Shown here piece by piece: positions 27,846 to 36,264 of a stretch of 64,000 bases of DNA. The first letter of the stretch is position 1. Each line of letters begins with the position of its first letter. The notes under the pieces are model-generated. The model did no database searches. It was not told where the DNA came from and was given only the letters and a program-made list of their open reading frames with translations. Source of the DNA: Microbulbifer sp. VAAF005 (GTDB taxonomy: Bacteria; Pseudomonadota; Gammaproteobacteria; Pseudomonadales; Cellvibrionaceae). The DNA lies in assembly GCF_030012985.1 (NCBI RefSeq), contig NZ_CP120233.1, positions 248,001 to 312,000 of the forward strand, written 5' to 3'. A program made the translations under genes and the position numbers.

Positions 27846-29165
27846 TTACCAAAATCCATGAATACGAACAGCGAATTGATTTGTGTCGTCACTTAGAAAT
27901 CTATTGTTCCCTAAAGTTATATTTAACATTAAACGCACTCTGGGATTGAAATAATAATTAAATCCAAATACGAAATTGCTAGCCTTCATGTCTGGGATAT
28001 CCCTATTTTCTATAGACTGATATCGAGCGGTTAACTCAAGAGCACCTGCCGGAGGGATAGGCTTTATAGACTTAAAAGTGCCTCTTTTTTCATTGTAGGG
28101 CTTTCGTTCTCCGGTAACAGCCCAGCTGCCAGTAATATACCAAGTGCGAACGTCCTGATCGCCTATGAAGCACCCGAAGAAAGGGTCGCAGAAAAAGTCT
28201 GGTGGAGCTCCAAAAAATTCTTCGAAGGTTAGCTCGGAGAGAAAATAATCCCCGGTAAATTTTCCAAAAGCATATTCTGACTGAAAATAAAATGGCCCAT
28301 AGGTGCCAGCTAATTCTAGCCCAGTGAAGTGGACGTTACCTTCAGGGCTGCCAAGGTAAAATTCGTCGTCACCAAATTCCCCAAAGAAAAGGTCATCTCC
28401 GCCAGGGCTTAGTGCAATTAGCTGACCAAGGCCACGGCGTCCAGAATATTCAACAAAGGCTGTGCGTGGAAGGGTGAATCTATTGGGGTTTTCGTAGCTC
28501 ACTGATGCACCCAGGTGAAGGGTGCTTATCTGATCATTGATCGGGGCCCATGTGAACCTTGCTGCAGTACCGATACCTGAGTTCCGTGGGTTGCCTGGAT
28601 TGCGCAGATTAAACACATCAATGCCGAATGTATGGCAACACCAATAAGTATGCCAACCAAGCCCCTGTTGCCTGACGCGGCCAAAGTAAATGCCGTCTGA
28701 AGCAAAGGGGCGCTCCATCATCAGGATGTCATTTTGTCCGATTAGCTCACCAAGAGATCTACTTGGCTTATAATTCCCTGTGATGAATTTTCCATTAAAG
28801 ACTTCAGTATTCATATAAACATCTAAAAGTCCGCTAGTGCCGGCAATGGAGAAATCACGTTCCAGTTTGTATTCCCACTTCCATAGTTTTCCTCTCATTA
28901 TCAAGCGTACAGCGCGAAAGTCAGTGGTGTTTACAGGCTCGTCTATATCTCGAAAAACAAAATAATCCTCGTCTAATTCAGAGTAAAAAGAGTCATCTTT
29001 GTCAAAAATATATCCATCAAAGAAGATAATTCCGCCGAGTTCACCATAGAAATTGCCATCATCAGAGGTGATTTTTAATCCCCCTTTTGTTTCGGCTATA
29101 TCCGCGATAGAGGGGCTGGAGAAGTACAAGCAGGCCAAAACAAGGTGCAGGCCATAGCGTTTCAT
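27846..29165 (-). CDS. OprO/OprP-type outer-membrane porin
   Basis: 439 residues with a signal peptide (about 21 residues, ending SPSIA). The N-terminal GGLKITSDDGNFYGELGGII and RAVRLIMRGKLWKWEYKLERDF, the GLDLTARYQSI-like ALELTARYQSIENRD, and the C-terminal NYYFNPRVRLMLNITLGNN and HGFW (terminal aromatic) are the pattern of phosphate-selective porins O/P. The ion preference is not predictable. It carries an unusual Cys-rich loop (FFCDPFFGCFIGDQD, and a Cys-Cys in WHTYWCCHTFG), rare in barrels. Single gene. Confidence 0.82.
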   Translation of the reverse strand: MKRYGLHLVLACLYFSSPSIADIAETKGGLKITSDDGNFYGELGGIIFFDGYIFDKDDSFYSELDEDYFVFRDIDEPVNTTDFRAVRLIMRGKLWKWEYKLERDFSIAGTSGLLDVYMNTEVFNGKFITGNYKPSRSLGELIGQNDILMMERPFASDGIYFGRVRQQGLGWHTYWCCHTFGIDVFNLRNPGNPRNSGIGTAARFTWAPINDQISTLHLGASVSYENPNRFTLPRTAFVEYSGRRGLGQLIALSPGGDDLFFGEFGDDEFYLGSPEGNVHFTGLELAGTYGPFYFQSEYAFGKFTGDYFLSELTFEEFFGAPPDFFCDPFFGCFIGDQDVRTWYITGSWAVTGERKPYNEKRGTFKSIKPIPPAGALELTARYQSIENRDIPDMKASNFVFGFNYYFNPRVRLMLNITLGNNRFLSDDTNQFAVRIHGFW

Positions 29166-29725
29166 GTCACGCTCTCTGTAATGGTTGCCATTATTAATAG
29201 ATATGTGTCGCAGCAGTGTAGTAGTCAGTAGCGGGTACGTAAACCTTAAAGTAAGTTGTTGATCTATACCCCGACAAGTAGATCTAGATATTGAAAAGTG
29301 GTAGGCGTATTTCGATTTCTAGATACCTTAAATATTCGCGAGGTTGCTTATAGGTCACACTTGATCGAGCATTTATTTGGTTTTCATAGGTGTGGTTTGA
29401 TTGGTTCTTTATCTTATAGTCATGTTATTTCCGGCAGTGTCCGAAAGGATGGTGCGAGTTATATCTTGTCCTGAGCAGGTAGGGAGTTGGGAGGGGCGCG
29501 TATAAATTGATTGGATTGACACTCAATCTAGAGAGCTTTAGATAAACTGCTTAAGCTAGTTGTATCTCCGTGGTAGAGGCTGATTTGGTAATACCAATAA
29601 AGAATTTTCTAAAAAAAGAGGCTGAACTCTTATCTTCTATTTATCTTGGCAGTCCCTGTCAGAATTTGACTCTAGTTAAATAGAGCTATTGTTGCCCGCA
29701 AATCTCTCTACCTATTTGGGGGTAA
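29166..29725. other. 560-base spacer upstream of the porin
   Basis: No gene recognised on either strand. AT-rich with many stops in all frames. It holds the promoter side of the porin (minus strand). A short palindrome GATTGACACTCAATC (about 29514-29528) has half sites too close together for an FNR box. Confidence 0.45.
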
Positions 29726-30106
29726 ATGCACTATGCCTACCTATTATGGGCAGGTGTCACTTTTTTATTGATTTTATATATTATCCGGGTGTATCACAAT
29801 TTAACTGTATTTAAATGCTCCGGGTGGCAAATTATTTATTTTGTAGTGTGTGGTTATTCTCGTGGAGCCACTCCTATAGAGTTTAGGACATGCAGAGATA
29901 CCTCTGATTTATTCAGGAGGTTTTTGCTAGAAATTGAGGGGAGAGTTTACTGCGCCTGCGGCCGTGTGAGGCATGGATACCGATTATGCGTTTATAGAGA
30001 CGTATTCTCAGCGCGTCTGGGGTGCATAAATTCTTGTCTTCTGTTTCATAGTGGTTCGGTTAATGAATTGCTCGAAGCGCATTCTGCTGAAGAATATGTC
30101 CGCTGA
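29726..30106 (+). CDS. Doubtful 126-codon reading frame
   Basis: It begins with one hydrophobic segment (LLWAGVTFLLILYIIRVYH) followed by a Cys- and Arg-rich part without recognisable family. No clear ribosome-binding site. The neighbouring DGC gene shows small indels, so this could be a distorted piece of a real gene, or nothing. Kept only because it fills an otherwise empty stretch directly upstream of the anaerobic genes. Confidence 0.2.
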   Translation: MHYAYLLWAGVTFLLILYIIRVYHNLTVFKCSGWQIIYFVVCGYSRGATPIEFRTCRDTSDLFRRFLLEIEGRVYCACGRVRHGYRLCVYRDVFSARLGCINSCLLFHSGSVNELLEAHSAEEYVR

Positions 30107-30126
30107 TCAAAAATGTCGCGAATCCA

Positions 30127-30552
30127 GTGATAGATACCCGGAACAAATTTACATGGGGTAAATCGATAGTGACTAGTAAATCAGGTTACCGGGAGTTGCC
30201 TTTGGTCTATGCATGCTCCGGGTGTTCCAGTGCCGCACAGTTAGCAAATACTTTAGCTGTGAAGCTAGACCGGAATGCGCAGGCAGAGATGTCCTGTGTG
30301 GCTGGGGTCGGAGGAGATGTAGATGCATTGGTTAAAACTGCAAAATCAGGGCGTAAGAAAATTGTCCTGGATGGCTGTCCTTTGCACTGTGCCATCAACT
30401 GCTTAAGGCGCCAGGGGTTGAACCCGAAGTACACATCGACCTTTCCAAGGAGGGGGTCCGAAAAAATGCATGCGGACCCGTGTGAAGAGGAAATAGAGCG
30501 TATCTGGAATTCCGTGGTGATTCCCCAGCTGTCTATGATGACAGAACCGTGA
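30127..30552 (+). CDS. DGC-domain putative zinc-binding protein with an internal frame excursion
   Basis: 141 codons. LPLVYACSGCSSAAQLANTL, AEMSCVAGVGGDVDALVKTA and KKIVLDGCPLHCAINCLRR are the Cys-rich blocks of the DGC family (pairs CxxC, DGCPLxC), a group often near anaerobic respiratory genes. Between about 30415 and 30468 the annotated frame reads LNPKYTSTFPRRGSEK, but the -1 frame reads VEPEVHIDLSKEGVRK, which fits the family far better; afterwards MHADPCEEEIERIW returns in the first frame. So two compensating small indels are likely, one in the GGGG run near 30413 and one in the A-run at 30463-30468. The start is uncertain: GTG at 30127 or GTG at 30169 (with GGGG ten bases upstream). 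Confidence 0.7.
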   Translation: MIDTRNKFTWGKSIVTSKSGYRELPLVYACSGCSSAAQLANTLAVKLDRNAQAEMSCVAGVGGDVDALVKTAKSGRKKIVLDGCPLHCAINCLRRQGLNPKYTSTFPRRGSEKMHADPCEEEIERIWNSVVIPQLSMMTEP

Positions 30553-30763
30553 CCCACTTATCCGCTGAGTTTAACGGCCATCTGCCAATAGTGATCCTTT
30601 GCCGTATGGCCGCCATGATCAAGGTAATTCTTAAAATATAGGGGTCCATTCCTTTAGCTTGATGTTTTACAAACAATGGATGTCGACTACTCATCTTTGG
30701 AAGTATTTGGTTCTTACCCTGAGGGGGCTTCCTGCGAAAATCACTAAACATTGAATACTCCTG

Positions 30764-30777
30764 TTGAAGAAGGTCAA
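30764..30777 (+). promoter_or_regulatory. Probable FNR/ANR box upstream of ubiT
   Basis: TTGAAGAAGGTCAA fits TTGA-N6-TCAA, the FNR half-site spacing, differing from the full consensus at the inner positions. Its centre lies about 104 bases before the chosen ubiT ATG; a start site 41 bases downstream of the centre (near 30812) would give a 63-base leader. In E. coli the ubiTUV genes are known to respond to FNR. Confidence 0.5.
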
Positions 30778-30874
30778 AGGGAGTAACGTTTTCCACAATG
30801 ATGCATAGCAGGCTTCAGGGCAAATGATAAAGCTGGAGCTAAGTTGTAGCTGTTTTATCGGATATGGAGGGAAA

Positions 30875-31362
30875 ATGCTGGCGATTAGAAAATCAATTTC
30901 ACATATGGGCTATCGACTCAGCTGCAGAGTAATGCCGTTGTTACCCAGCTGGCCGGGTGAGATCGCATTTATCAAATTGCTAAATACGAGGCTTTCAGAG
31001 GAGTTAAACGATGGACTCTTCGACTTTCTCGATGGTCAGGTGCTGGAAGTTACCGTTAGGGATATGGGAGTTTGTCTTAGGGTAAGTAAGCGCGACACAC
31101 TCTTTGTACGCGCGCCAGCTCACGCCGTGGCTGACTCTACTATCTCAGCTGATATTGCCGATTTTCTGGCAATTGCCAGCGGTCGTGAGGACCCGGATAC
31201 GCTTTTTTCCAACGTAGGCTATGCCTCGGTGGACAGACCGAAATTGGCCTGACAGTAAAGAACCGGCTTGATGCACTCGATCGAAGCCGCATACCGCAGT
31301 GGACCCTGCGCTGGCTGGATATTATTGCTGCTGAATTAGCAATGATTACCCGAATTAATTAG
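30875..31362 (+). CDS. ubiT: UbiT, SCP2-domain factor of anaerobic ubiquinone synthesis (frameshifted)
   Basis: UbiT is the lipid-binding SCP2 protein which, with UbiU and UbiV, allows ubiquinone to be made without oxygen. From the ATG at 30875 (GGAGGG four bases upstream, protein beginning MLAIRKSISHMG as UbiT proteins do) the frame runs through FDFLDGQVLEVTVRDMG to EDPDTLF and then stops early at 31252. In the -1 frame from 31207 the expected continuation FQRRLCLGGQTEIGLTVKNR and LDALDRSRIPQWTLRWLDII follows to a stop at 31362. The break is at T6 (31203-31208), where T7 would restore 162 residues. An upstream ATG at 30824 would add 17 residues. UbiU starts ten bases later. Confidence 0.85.
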
Positions 31363-31371
31363 GGAGCAACT

Positions 31372-32367
31372 ATGGAACTTGTATGCCCGGCCGGGAGCCT
31401 GCCAGCACTGGAGGCCGCAGTCGATAATGGTGCAGATGCGGTTTATATCGGTTTTAGCGATGAAACCAATGCACGGAACTTTGGCGGACTAAATTTTAAC
31501 GACAAGAGTGCGTTGCGTGCCTTGGAGCGAATTCGCAGCCGAGGTAGAAAGTTATATGTGGCTATTAATACCTACGCAAAGCCAGATACTTTTTCGCGCT
31601 GGCAGGCAGCGGTAGATAGGGCGGCAGGGCTCAGTGCTGATGCCGTGATTTTGGCAGATATCGGTCTTATGGAATATGCGCAGAAAAAGTATCCGCATTT
31701 GGCTCTCCATCTATCGGTGCAGGCATCTGCTACCAGTGGACCCGCATTGGAATTCTACCGGCAGCAATTTGGTGTCCGCCGTGCGGTTCTACCCCGGGTA
31801 CTGTCACTTAAACAAGTAGAGCAGTTGGCAGTTGCCAGCCCAGTGGAGTTGGAAGTTTTTGGTTTCGGTAGCCTTTGTATTATGGCTGAGGGGCGCTGTC
31901 ATCTAAGTTCCTACGTAACTGGAGAGTCGCCTAATAAGAACGGCGTTTGTTCGCCGGCCAAGGCGGTGGAATGGAGGAATGTAGCGAACGGACTGGAAAC
32001 CAGGCTGAATGGAGTGCTGATCGACCGGTTTACCGAGGGTGAAAATGCTGGCTACCCAACCTTGTGTAAGGGCCGGTTTATCGTTGACGAAAAGCGTCAG
32101 CACGCGCTTGAGGAGCCGACAAGCTTGAATAGTATGGCTCTGCTGCCGGAGCTGAGGTTGGCGGGTATAAAGGCTATTAAGCTAGAAGGCAGACAGCGGA
32201 GTCCTGCCTATGTATCGCAAATAGTGCGCACTTGGCGTGAGGCGATTGATGCGGTGTTACAGCTTGGTGATGATTTCTCTGTGAGGGATCGCTGGCGGGA
32301 TACATTGGCAAAAAATTCTGAAGGCAAGCAAACGACTCTGGGCGCTTATGATCGCCCCTGGCAGTAG
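31372..32367 (+). CDS. ubiU: UbiU, U32-family Fe-S subunit of anaerobic ubiquinone hydroxylation
   Basis: 331 residues. MELVCPAGSLPALEAAVDNG and ADAVYIGFSDETNARNFGGL open the U32 barrel. The four iron-sulfur ligands Cys 169, 176, 193 and 232 are all present (SLCIMAEGRCHLSSY, GVCSPAK, YPTLCKGRF) at the spacing of E. coli UbiU. UbiU forms a [4Fe-4S] heterodimer with UbiV that hydroxylates the quinone ring without O2, using prephenate as oxygen source. An AGGGAG site precedes the start; the gene is directly behind ubiT and followed by ubiV. Confidence 0.95.
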   Translation: MELVCPAGSLPALEAAVDNGADAVYIGFSDETNARNFGGLNFNDKSALRALERIRSRGRKLYVAINTYAKPDTFSRWQAAVDRAAGLSADAVILADIGLMEYAQKKYPHLALHLSVQASATSGPALEFYRQQFGVRRAVLPRVLSLKQVEQLAVASPVELEVFGFGSLCIMAEGRCHLSSYVTGESPNKNGVCSPAKAVEWRNVANGLETRLNGVLIDRFTEGENAGYPTLCKGRFIVDEKRQHALEEPTSLNSMALLPELRLAGIKAIKLEGRQRSPAYVSQIVRTWREAIDAVLQLGDDFSVRDRWRDTLAKNSEGKQTTLGAYDRPWQ

Positions 32368-32377
32368 AGGACAAAAG

Positions 32378-33268
32378 ATGCGGCTAGCTCTGGGACCTGC
32401 GCAATATTATTGGCGGCGTACCGATATTAATTTTTTCTATGAAGAAATTCTTTCGGCACCGCTGGATATTATTTATTTGGGAGAAGTGGTGTGTGGTAAG
32501 AGACATGAGTTGCGAGCGGCGGACTGGTTGGATCTGGCCCGGATGTTGGCGGAGGCTTCGGACAAGCAAATAGTCCTGTCTACACTGACGTTGCTGGAAT
32601 CCAATGCGGATCTCAACTGGGTACGGAAAATCTGTGACAATGGTCAGTGGTTGGTTGAAGCTAACGATATGTCGGCAGTACAGCTTTTATCGGAAGCCCG
32701 GCTGCCGTTTACCTGTGGTCCTGCCGTCAATATTTATAATCACAAAGTCGTGGAGCGCCTAATGTCAATAGGCATGATGCGCTGGACGGTGCCGGTAGAA
32801 ATGGGGGCGCAGCAATTGAGAGCGGTGCTTGAAGTCTGCACCAATAAACCAGAAATTGAGCTGTTTGCCCATGGCCATATGCCACTGGCTTATTCGGCGC
32901 GCTGCTTTACTGCCCGCCACCACGGGCTGGCAAAAGATAATTGCGATTACCGTTGCATGGAGTATCCCAATGGGTTGCCCTTGGCATCTCAGGAGGGAGA
33001 AGATTTATTCGTGATAAATGGGATTCAGACGCTATCCGGGGAAGTAGTCAATTTACTGCCACACTACCCACAACTATGTGAAATGGATATTGATATTCTG
33101 CGCCTGTCTCCACAATGGCAACGAACGCTCCAGGTTATTGAAGCTTTCGATCGTGCCCGGCACGGTGAATTGCTCCCACAACTCTTGCCGCCGGGGGTGG
33201 ATGGCTACTGGTGTGACCGCCCCGGACTTGAGCTGATTGCCCGCAGTGGTAATGATGCGATTATGTAA
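32378..33268 (+). CDS. ubiV: UbiV, U32-family partner of UbiU
   Basis: 296 residues from the ATG at 32378, chosen because GAGGAC lies just upstream, the start MRLALGPAQYYWRR is the family start, and it avoids overlap with ubiU; an ATG at 32348 inside ubiU would add ten residues. The Fe-S ligands Cys 39, Cys 176, Cys 189 and Cys 193 (EVVCGKRHELR; SARCFTARHHGLAKDNCDYRC) are intact. It completes the ubiTUV set and ends 72 bases from the convergent narK gene. Confidence 0.93.
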   Translation: MRLALGPAQYYWRRTDINFFYEEILSAPLDIIYLGEVVCGKRHELRAADWLDLARMLAEASDKQIVLSTLTLLESNADLNWVRKICDNGQWLVEANDMSAVQLLSEARLPFTCGPAVNIYNHKVVERLMSIGMMRWTVPVEMGAQQLRAVLEVCTNKPEIELFAHGHMPLAYSARCFTARHHGLAKDNCDYRCMEYPNGLPLASQEGEDLFVINGIQTLSGEVVNLLPHYPQLCEMDIDILRLSPQWQRTLQVIEAFDRARHGELLPQLLPPGVDGYWCDRPGLELIARSGNDAIM

Positions 33269-33340
33269 TTGAGCACAGGCTCTAATAATTGGGGGTTGCA
33301 CAATAGAGCCAATCTCCTGACTCTTTATTCTATTCTTATG

Positions 33341-36034
33341 TCAATTATTGCAGGAACCGCGCTCTACGTCGTAAAGTAAGCCATACCTTGAAGAATAGAA
33401 GCGCCAGGTGATGACCAGGCAAATCAGGTAAAAGATAAGGAATCCCCACAGTGCCGCCAAGGGGCCACCGGTAACCTCTATGGATGTTCCGTACGCCTTG
33501 GGAATAAAAAAAGCTCCATAAGCTGCGATGGCACTGGTGAAAGCAATTATGGCAGCACTCTCGCGGTCGATCTGGCGTTTCTGTTCCTCACTGTTCAAGC
33601 TGGGTATAAGGTGTGGGATCTCTTTGCCCATAATCACTGGAATCATTTGGAATGTTGAGGCATTGCCGACCCCGGTGAGGAAGAACAGGGCCATAAAGCA
33701 GGTGAAGAATCCCCAGAAAGCCCCGGCTGCTTCATTGTTGGCAATAAAGTAAATTACCCCGAGTACTGCAAGCATCATTCCGACAAAGGTCCAGAAGGTA
33801 ACCCTGGCGCCCCCGTATTTATCCGCTAGCCAGCCACTACCAGCACGGCTCAGGGCCCCCACCAATGGCCCTAAAAATACCAGCTGTAACGCATTAACAT
33901 CCGGAAACTGCAGCCGTGTCAGCAACGGAAATCCAGCGGAGTATCCAATAAAGCTACCAAATGTGCCGGTATAGAGGATGCACATCAACCAGTTGTGCTT
34001 GCGCTGGAAAATAACAGCCTGTTCTGCAAAGCTGGACTTTGCATCTGCGATGTCATTCATACCCAGCCAGGCGGCCGCCGTGGAAGCAATAATCAGCGGG
34101 ACCCAAATAAAGCCTGCATTCTGCATCCATAGCAAGGTGCCATCATCCGCCTGTTGTGGACTGCCACCCAGCGCGCCGAAAATGCCCGCAGTGATCGCCA
34201 GGGGTACCAGAAACTGCATCACCGATACGCCCAGGTTACCGAGCCCTGCATTCAGTGCCAGAGCATGGCCCTTTTCCTTTTTCGGGAAGAAGAAAGCAAT
34301 ATTTGCCATTGAGGAGGCGAAGTTGCCCCCGCCCAAACCGCAAAGCAGGGCCAATACCAGGAAAATCAGGAATGGTGTGGTTGGGTCCTGCACGGCATAA
34401 CCCATGCCAATTGACGGCACCAATAGGGATGCTGTGGATACTGCGGTCCACAGCCTTCCGCCGAAGATGGGCACCATAAAGCTATAAAATATTCTCAATG
34501 TGGCGCCAGACAGGCCGGGTAGGGCGGCAAGCCAGAATAATTGGGCGGAGTTAAAGTTAAAGCCGATCGCAGGCAATCTCGCCACCACTACTGACCAGAC
34601 CATCCACACCGCAAATGCGAGAAGCAAGGCCGGGATAGAGATCCATAAGTTCTGCCGTGCAATGGCGCGGCCTCGGGTTTCCCAAAATTCTTTGTCCTCT
34701 GGGTTCCAGTCTTCCAGGACCCGATCTTTTTTGGCTTCTTCCTCCGTTGGGCGCAGATCTTCTTCAGCATCTTCAACCTGTTCTGGGCGCTTGGCCTCAG
34801 CTTGAATCGACAAATGCATCCAGATTAAGGCGAATACGACCAGGGCAAAGAGGATTGCGAAGCAACTGGTGTAAATACCTGTTAAATCTAATGCGATGCC
34901 AAAAATAATCGGCAGTATGAAGCCGCCCAACCCCCCGATCATTCCCACTAGTCCACCGACGGAACCGATATGCTTGGGGTAATAAACCGGGATGTGTTTA
35001 TAAGTTGCCGCTTTGCCCAGGCTCATAAAGAAGCCGAGCAGGAAGAGCACCACTACAAATGGCAATAGGTCCATCTGGGTACTGAAACTCAGTGGCCCAT
35101 TTTTAGTAGTGATAATGTACTGGGTGGGCGGGTAAGACAGCATCAGCAGTAGTAACAGGGAGAAACCAAAGGTCCAGTACATTATGGTCCGCGCGCCGTG
35201 ACGGTCAGAGAGATGTCCCCCATAAGCGCGAAATAGTGATGCCGATAGAGAGAAGGCTGCGGCGCAGATGCCAGCAGTGCGCACATCCACTTCGTAGACT
35301 TCAATCAGGTAATTGGGGGTCCACAGTGCCAGGGCGACAAAACCGCCGAATACAAAGAAGTAGTACAGAGAAAATCGCCAAACACGAATATCTTCCAAAG
35401 GCTTGAATTGCTCTGCAAATGAGGGCACTGGCTTGCCAGATTTCTTCTGCGCCACCCACTGGGGTTCATCCTTAGCGAATACAAAAAAAGTGACCGCCAT
35501 CAGCGCCAACGCAGCGGCCCAGATATAGGCCACCATATGCCAACCGAAGGCCACCAGGATAAAGGGGGCTACAAACTTGGTAACGGCAGCGCCCACATTA
35601 CCTGCGCCAAAAATGCCCAGAGCGGTGCCCTGTCGCTCGGGCTCAAACCAACTCGCGACATAAGTAACCCCGATAATAAATGAGCCTCCGGCCAAGCCAA
35701 TCCCCAAGGCGGTCAGCAGATACATTGGATAGGTAGAGGCGAATGTCAGCAGCCAGGTGGAAAGAGCGGTGAGCAGCATTTGCAGGGTGAAGACAAGGCG
35801 GCCACCATAGCGTTCTGTCCATATGCCAAGAATTAGGCGGGTGACAGAGCCTGTGAGGACCGGGGTTGCAATAAGGAGGCCGAACTCGGATTCGCTGATG
35901 CCCAGCTCTTCTTTAATCGCAATACCAATGATCGAGAAAATCGTCCACACCGCAAAGCAGGCGGTAAAGGCGATGGTGCTCAGGCTCAATGCCTGAACCT
36001 GATCGGGCCGGGAGGCGGCAGGTAGTGAAGCCAT
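33341..36034 (-). CDS. narK: NarK1-NarK2 fused nitrate/nitrite transporter
   Basis: 897 residues with two complete major-facilitator halves (about 10-410 and 455-890), so roughly 24 membrane helices. The first half carries GLAGGSFIIGVTYVASWF and the second GGGNFASSMANIAFFFPKKE, the Gly-rich nitrate signatures of NarK proteins. In Paracoccus such fusions combine a proton-coupled nitrate importer (NarK1 half) and a nitrate/nitrite exchanger (NarK2 half). A long charged cytoplasmic linker (about 412-455, many Glu) joins the halves. It is the last gene of the nar operon, 24 bases after orf68. Confidence 0.93.
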   Translation of the reverse strand: MASLPAASRPDQVQALSLSTIAFTACFAVWTIFSIIGIAIKEELGISESEFGLLIATPVLTGSVTRLILGIWTERYGGRLVFTLQMLLTALSTWLLTFASTYPMYLLTALGIGLAGGSFIIGVTYVASWFEPERQGTALGIFGAGNVGAAVTKFVAPFILVAFGWHMVAYIWAAALALMAVTFFVFAKDEPQWVAQKKSGKPVPSFAEQFKPLEDIRVWRFSLYYFFVFGGFVALALWTPNYLIEVYEVDVRTAGICAAAFSLSASLFRAYGGHLSDRHGARTIMYWTFGFSLLLLLMLSYPPTQYIITTKNGPLSFSTQMDLLPFVVVLFLLGFFMSLGKAATYKHIPVYYPKHIGSVGGLVGMIGGLGGFILPIIFGIALDLTGIYTSCFAILFALVVFALIWMHLSIQAEAKRPEQVEDAEEDLRPTEEEAKKDRVLEDWNPEDKEFWETRGRAIARQNLWISIPALLLAFAVWMVWSVVVARLPAIGFNFNSAQLFWLAALPGLSGATLRIFYSFMVPIFGGRLWTAVSTASLLVPSIGMGYAVQDPTTPFLIFLVLALLCGLGGGNFASSMANIAFFFPKKEKGHALALNAGLGNLGVSVMQFLVPLAITAGIFGALGGSPQQADDGTLLWMQNAGFIWVPLIIASTAAAWLGMNDIADAKSSFAEQAVIFQRKHNWLMCILYTGTFGSFIGYSAGFPLLTRLQFPDVNALQLVFLGPLVGALSRAGSGWLADKYGGARVTFWTFVGMMLAVLGVIYFIANNEAAGAFWGFFTCFMALFFLTGVGNASTFQMIPVIMGKEIPHLIPSLNSEEQKRQIDRESAAIIAFTSAIAAYGAFFIPKAYGTSIEVTGGPLAALWGFLIFYLICLVITWRFYSSRYGLLYDVERGSCNN

Positions 36035-36058
36035 GATAGATTTTCCCTATCCCGAGGC

Positions 36059-36264
36059 TTAAGGAATCAGTAGAAACACCGCAATCAGTACACAGGCAAT
36101 AGTCACAATGGCCCACACCATTGGCCATAGGCGTTTTTTTCAGGCTTGACGGAGACTGACTCCATCGGGTCGTGTCCTTCTTGGTCCGGGCCATAGGTGT
36201 CATCCCGCACGGCGTGCAGGTCCGGGTTCAAGTGGGCATCCTTGGGAGGTTTTTTGATACTCAT
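36059..36264 (-). CDS. Small single-helix membrane protein in the nar operon (frameshifted), orf68
   Basis: The ATG at 36264 overlaps the ppiC stop (ATGA coupling). The first frame reads MSIKKPPKDAHLNPDLHAVR and DDTYGPDQEGHDPMESVSVK, then breaks at the run of seven A (T7 at 36134-36140 on the plus strand). Adding one base gives PEKKRLWPMVWAIVTIACVL and IAVFLLIP before a stop at 36059: a 68-residue protein with a soluble charged head and one C-terminal membrane helix. The length becomes an exact number of codons with that single base. No family recognised. Position between ppiC and narK suggests a role in assembly or transport for nitrate reductase. Confidence 0.65.

Noticed and set aside
30533..30796. 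An 87-codon minus-strand frame between the DGC gene and ubiT
   Set aside because: No ribosome-binding site or recognisable family; the space more likely holds the ubiT promoter and FNR-like site.
33278..33310. Terminator between ubiV and narK
   Set aside because: A 7-pair GGCTCTA/TAGAGCC repeat has a 19-base loop and no T-run, too weak to call.
35913..36203. A 96-codon minus-strand frame at the start of narK
   Set aside because: It is a mixture of pieces of orf68 and narK read in a third frame.
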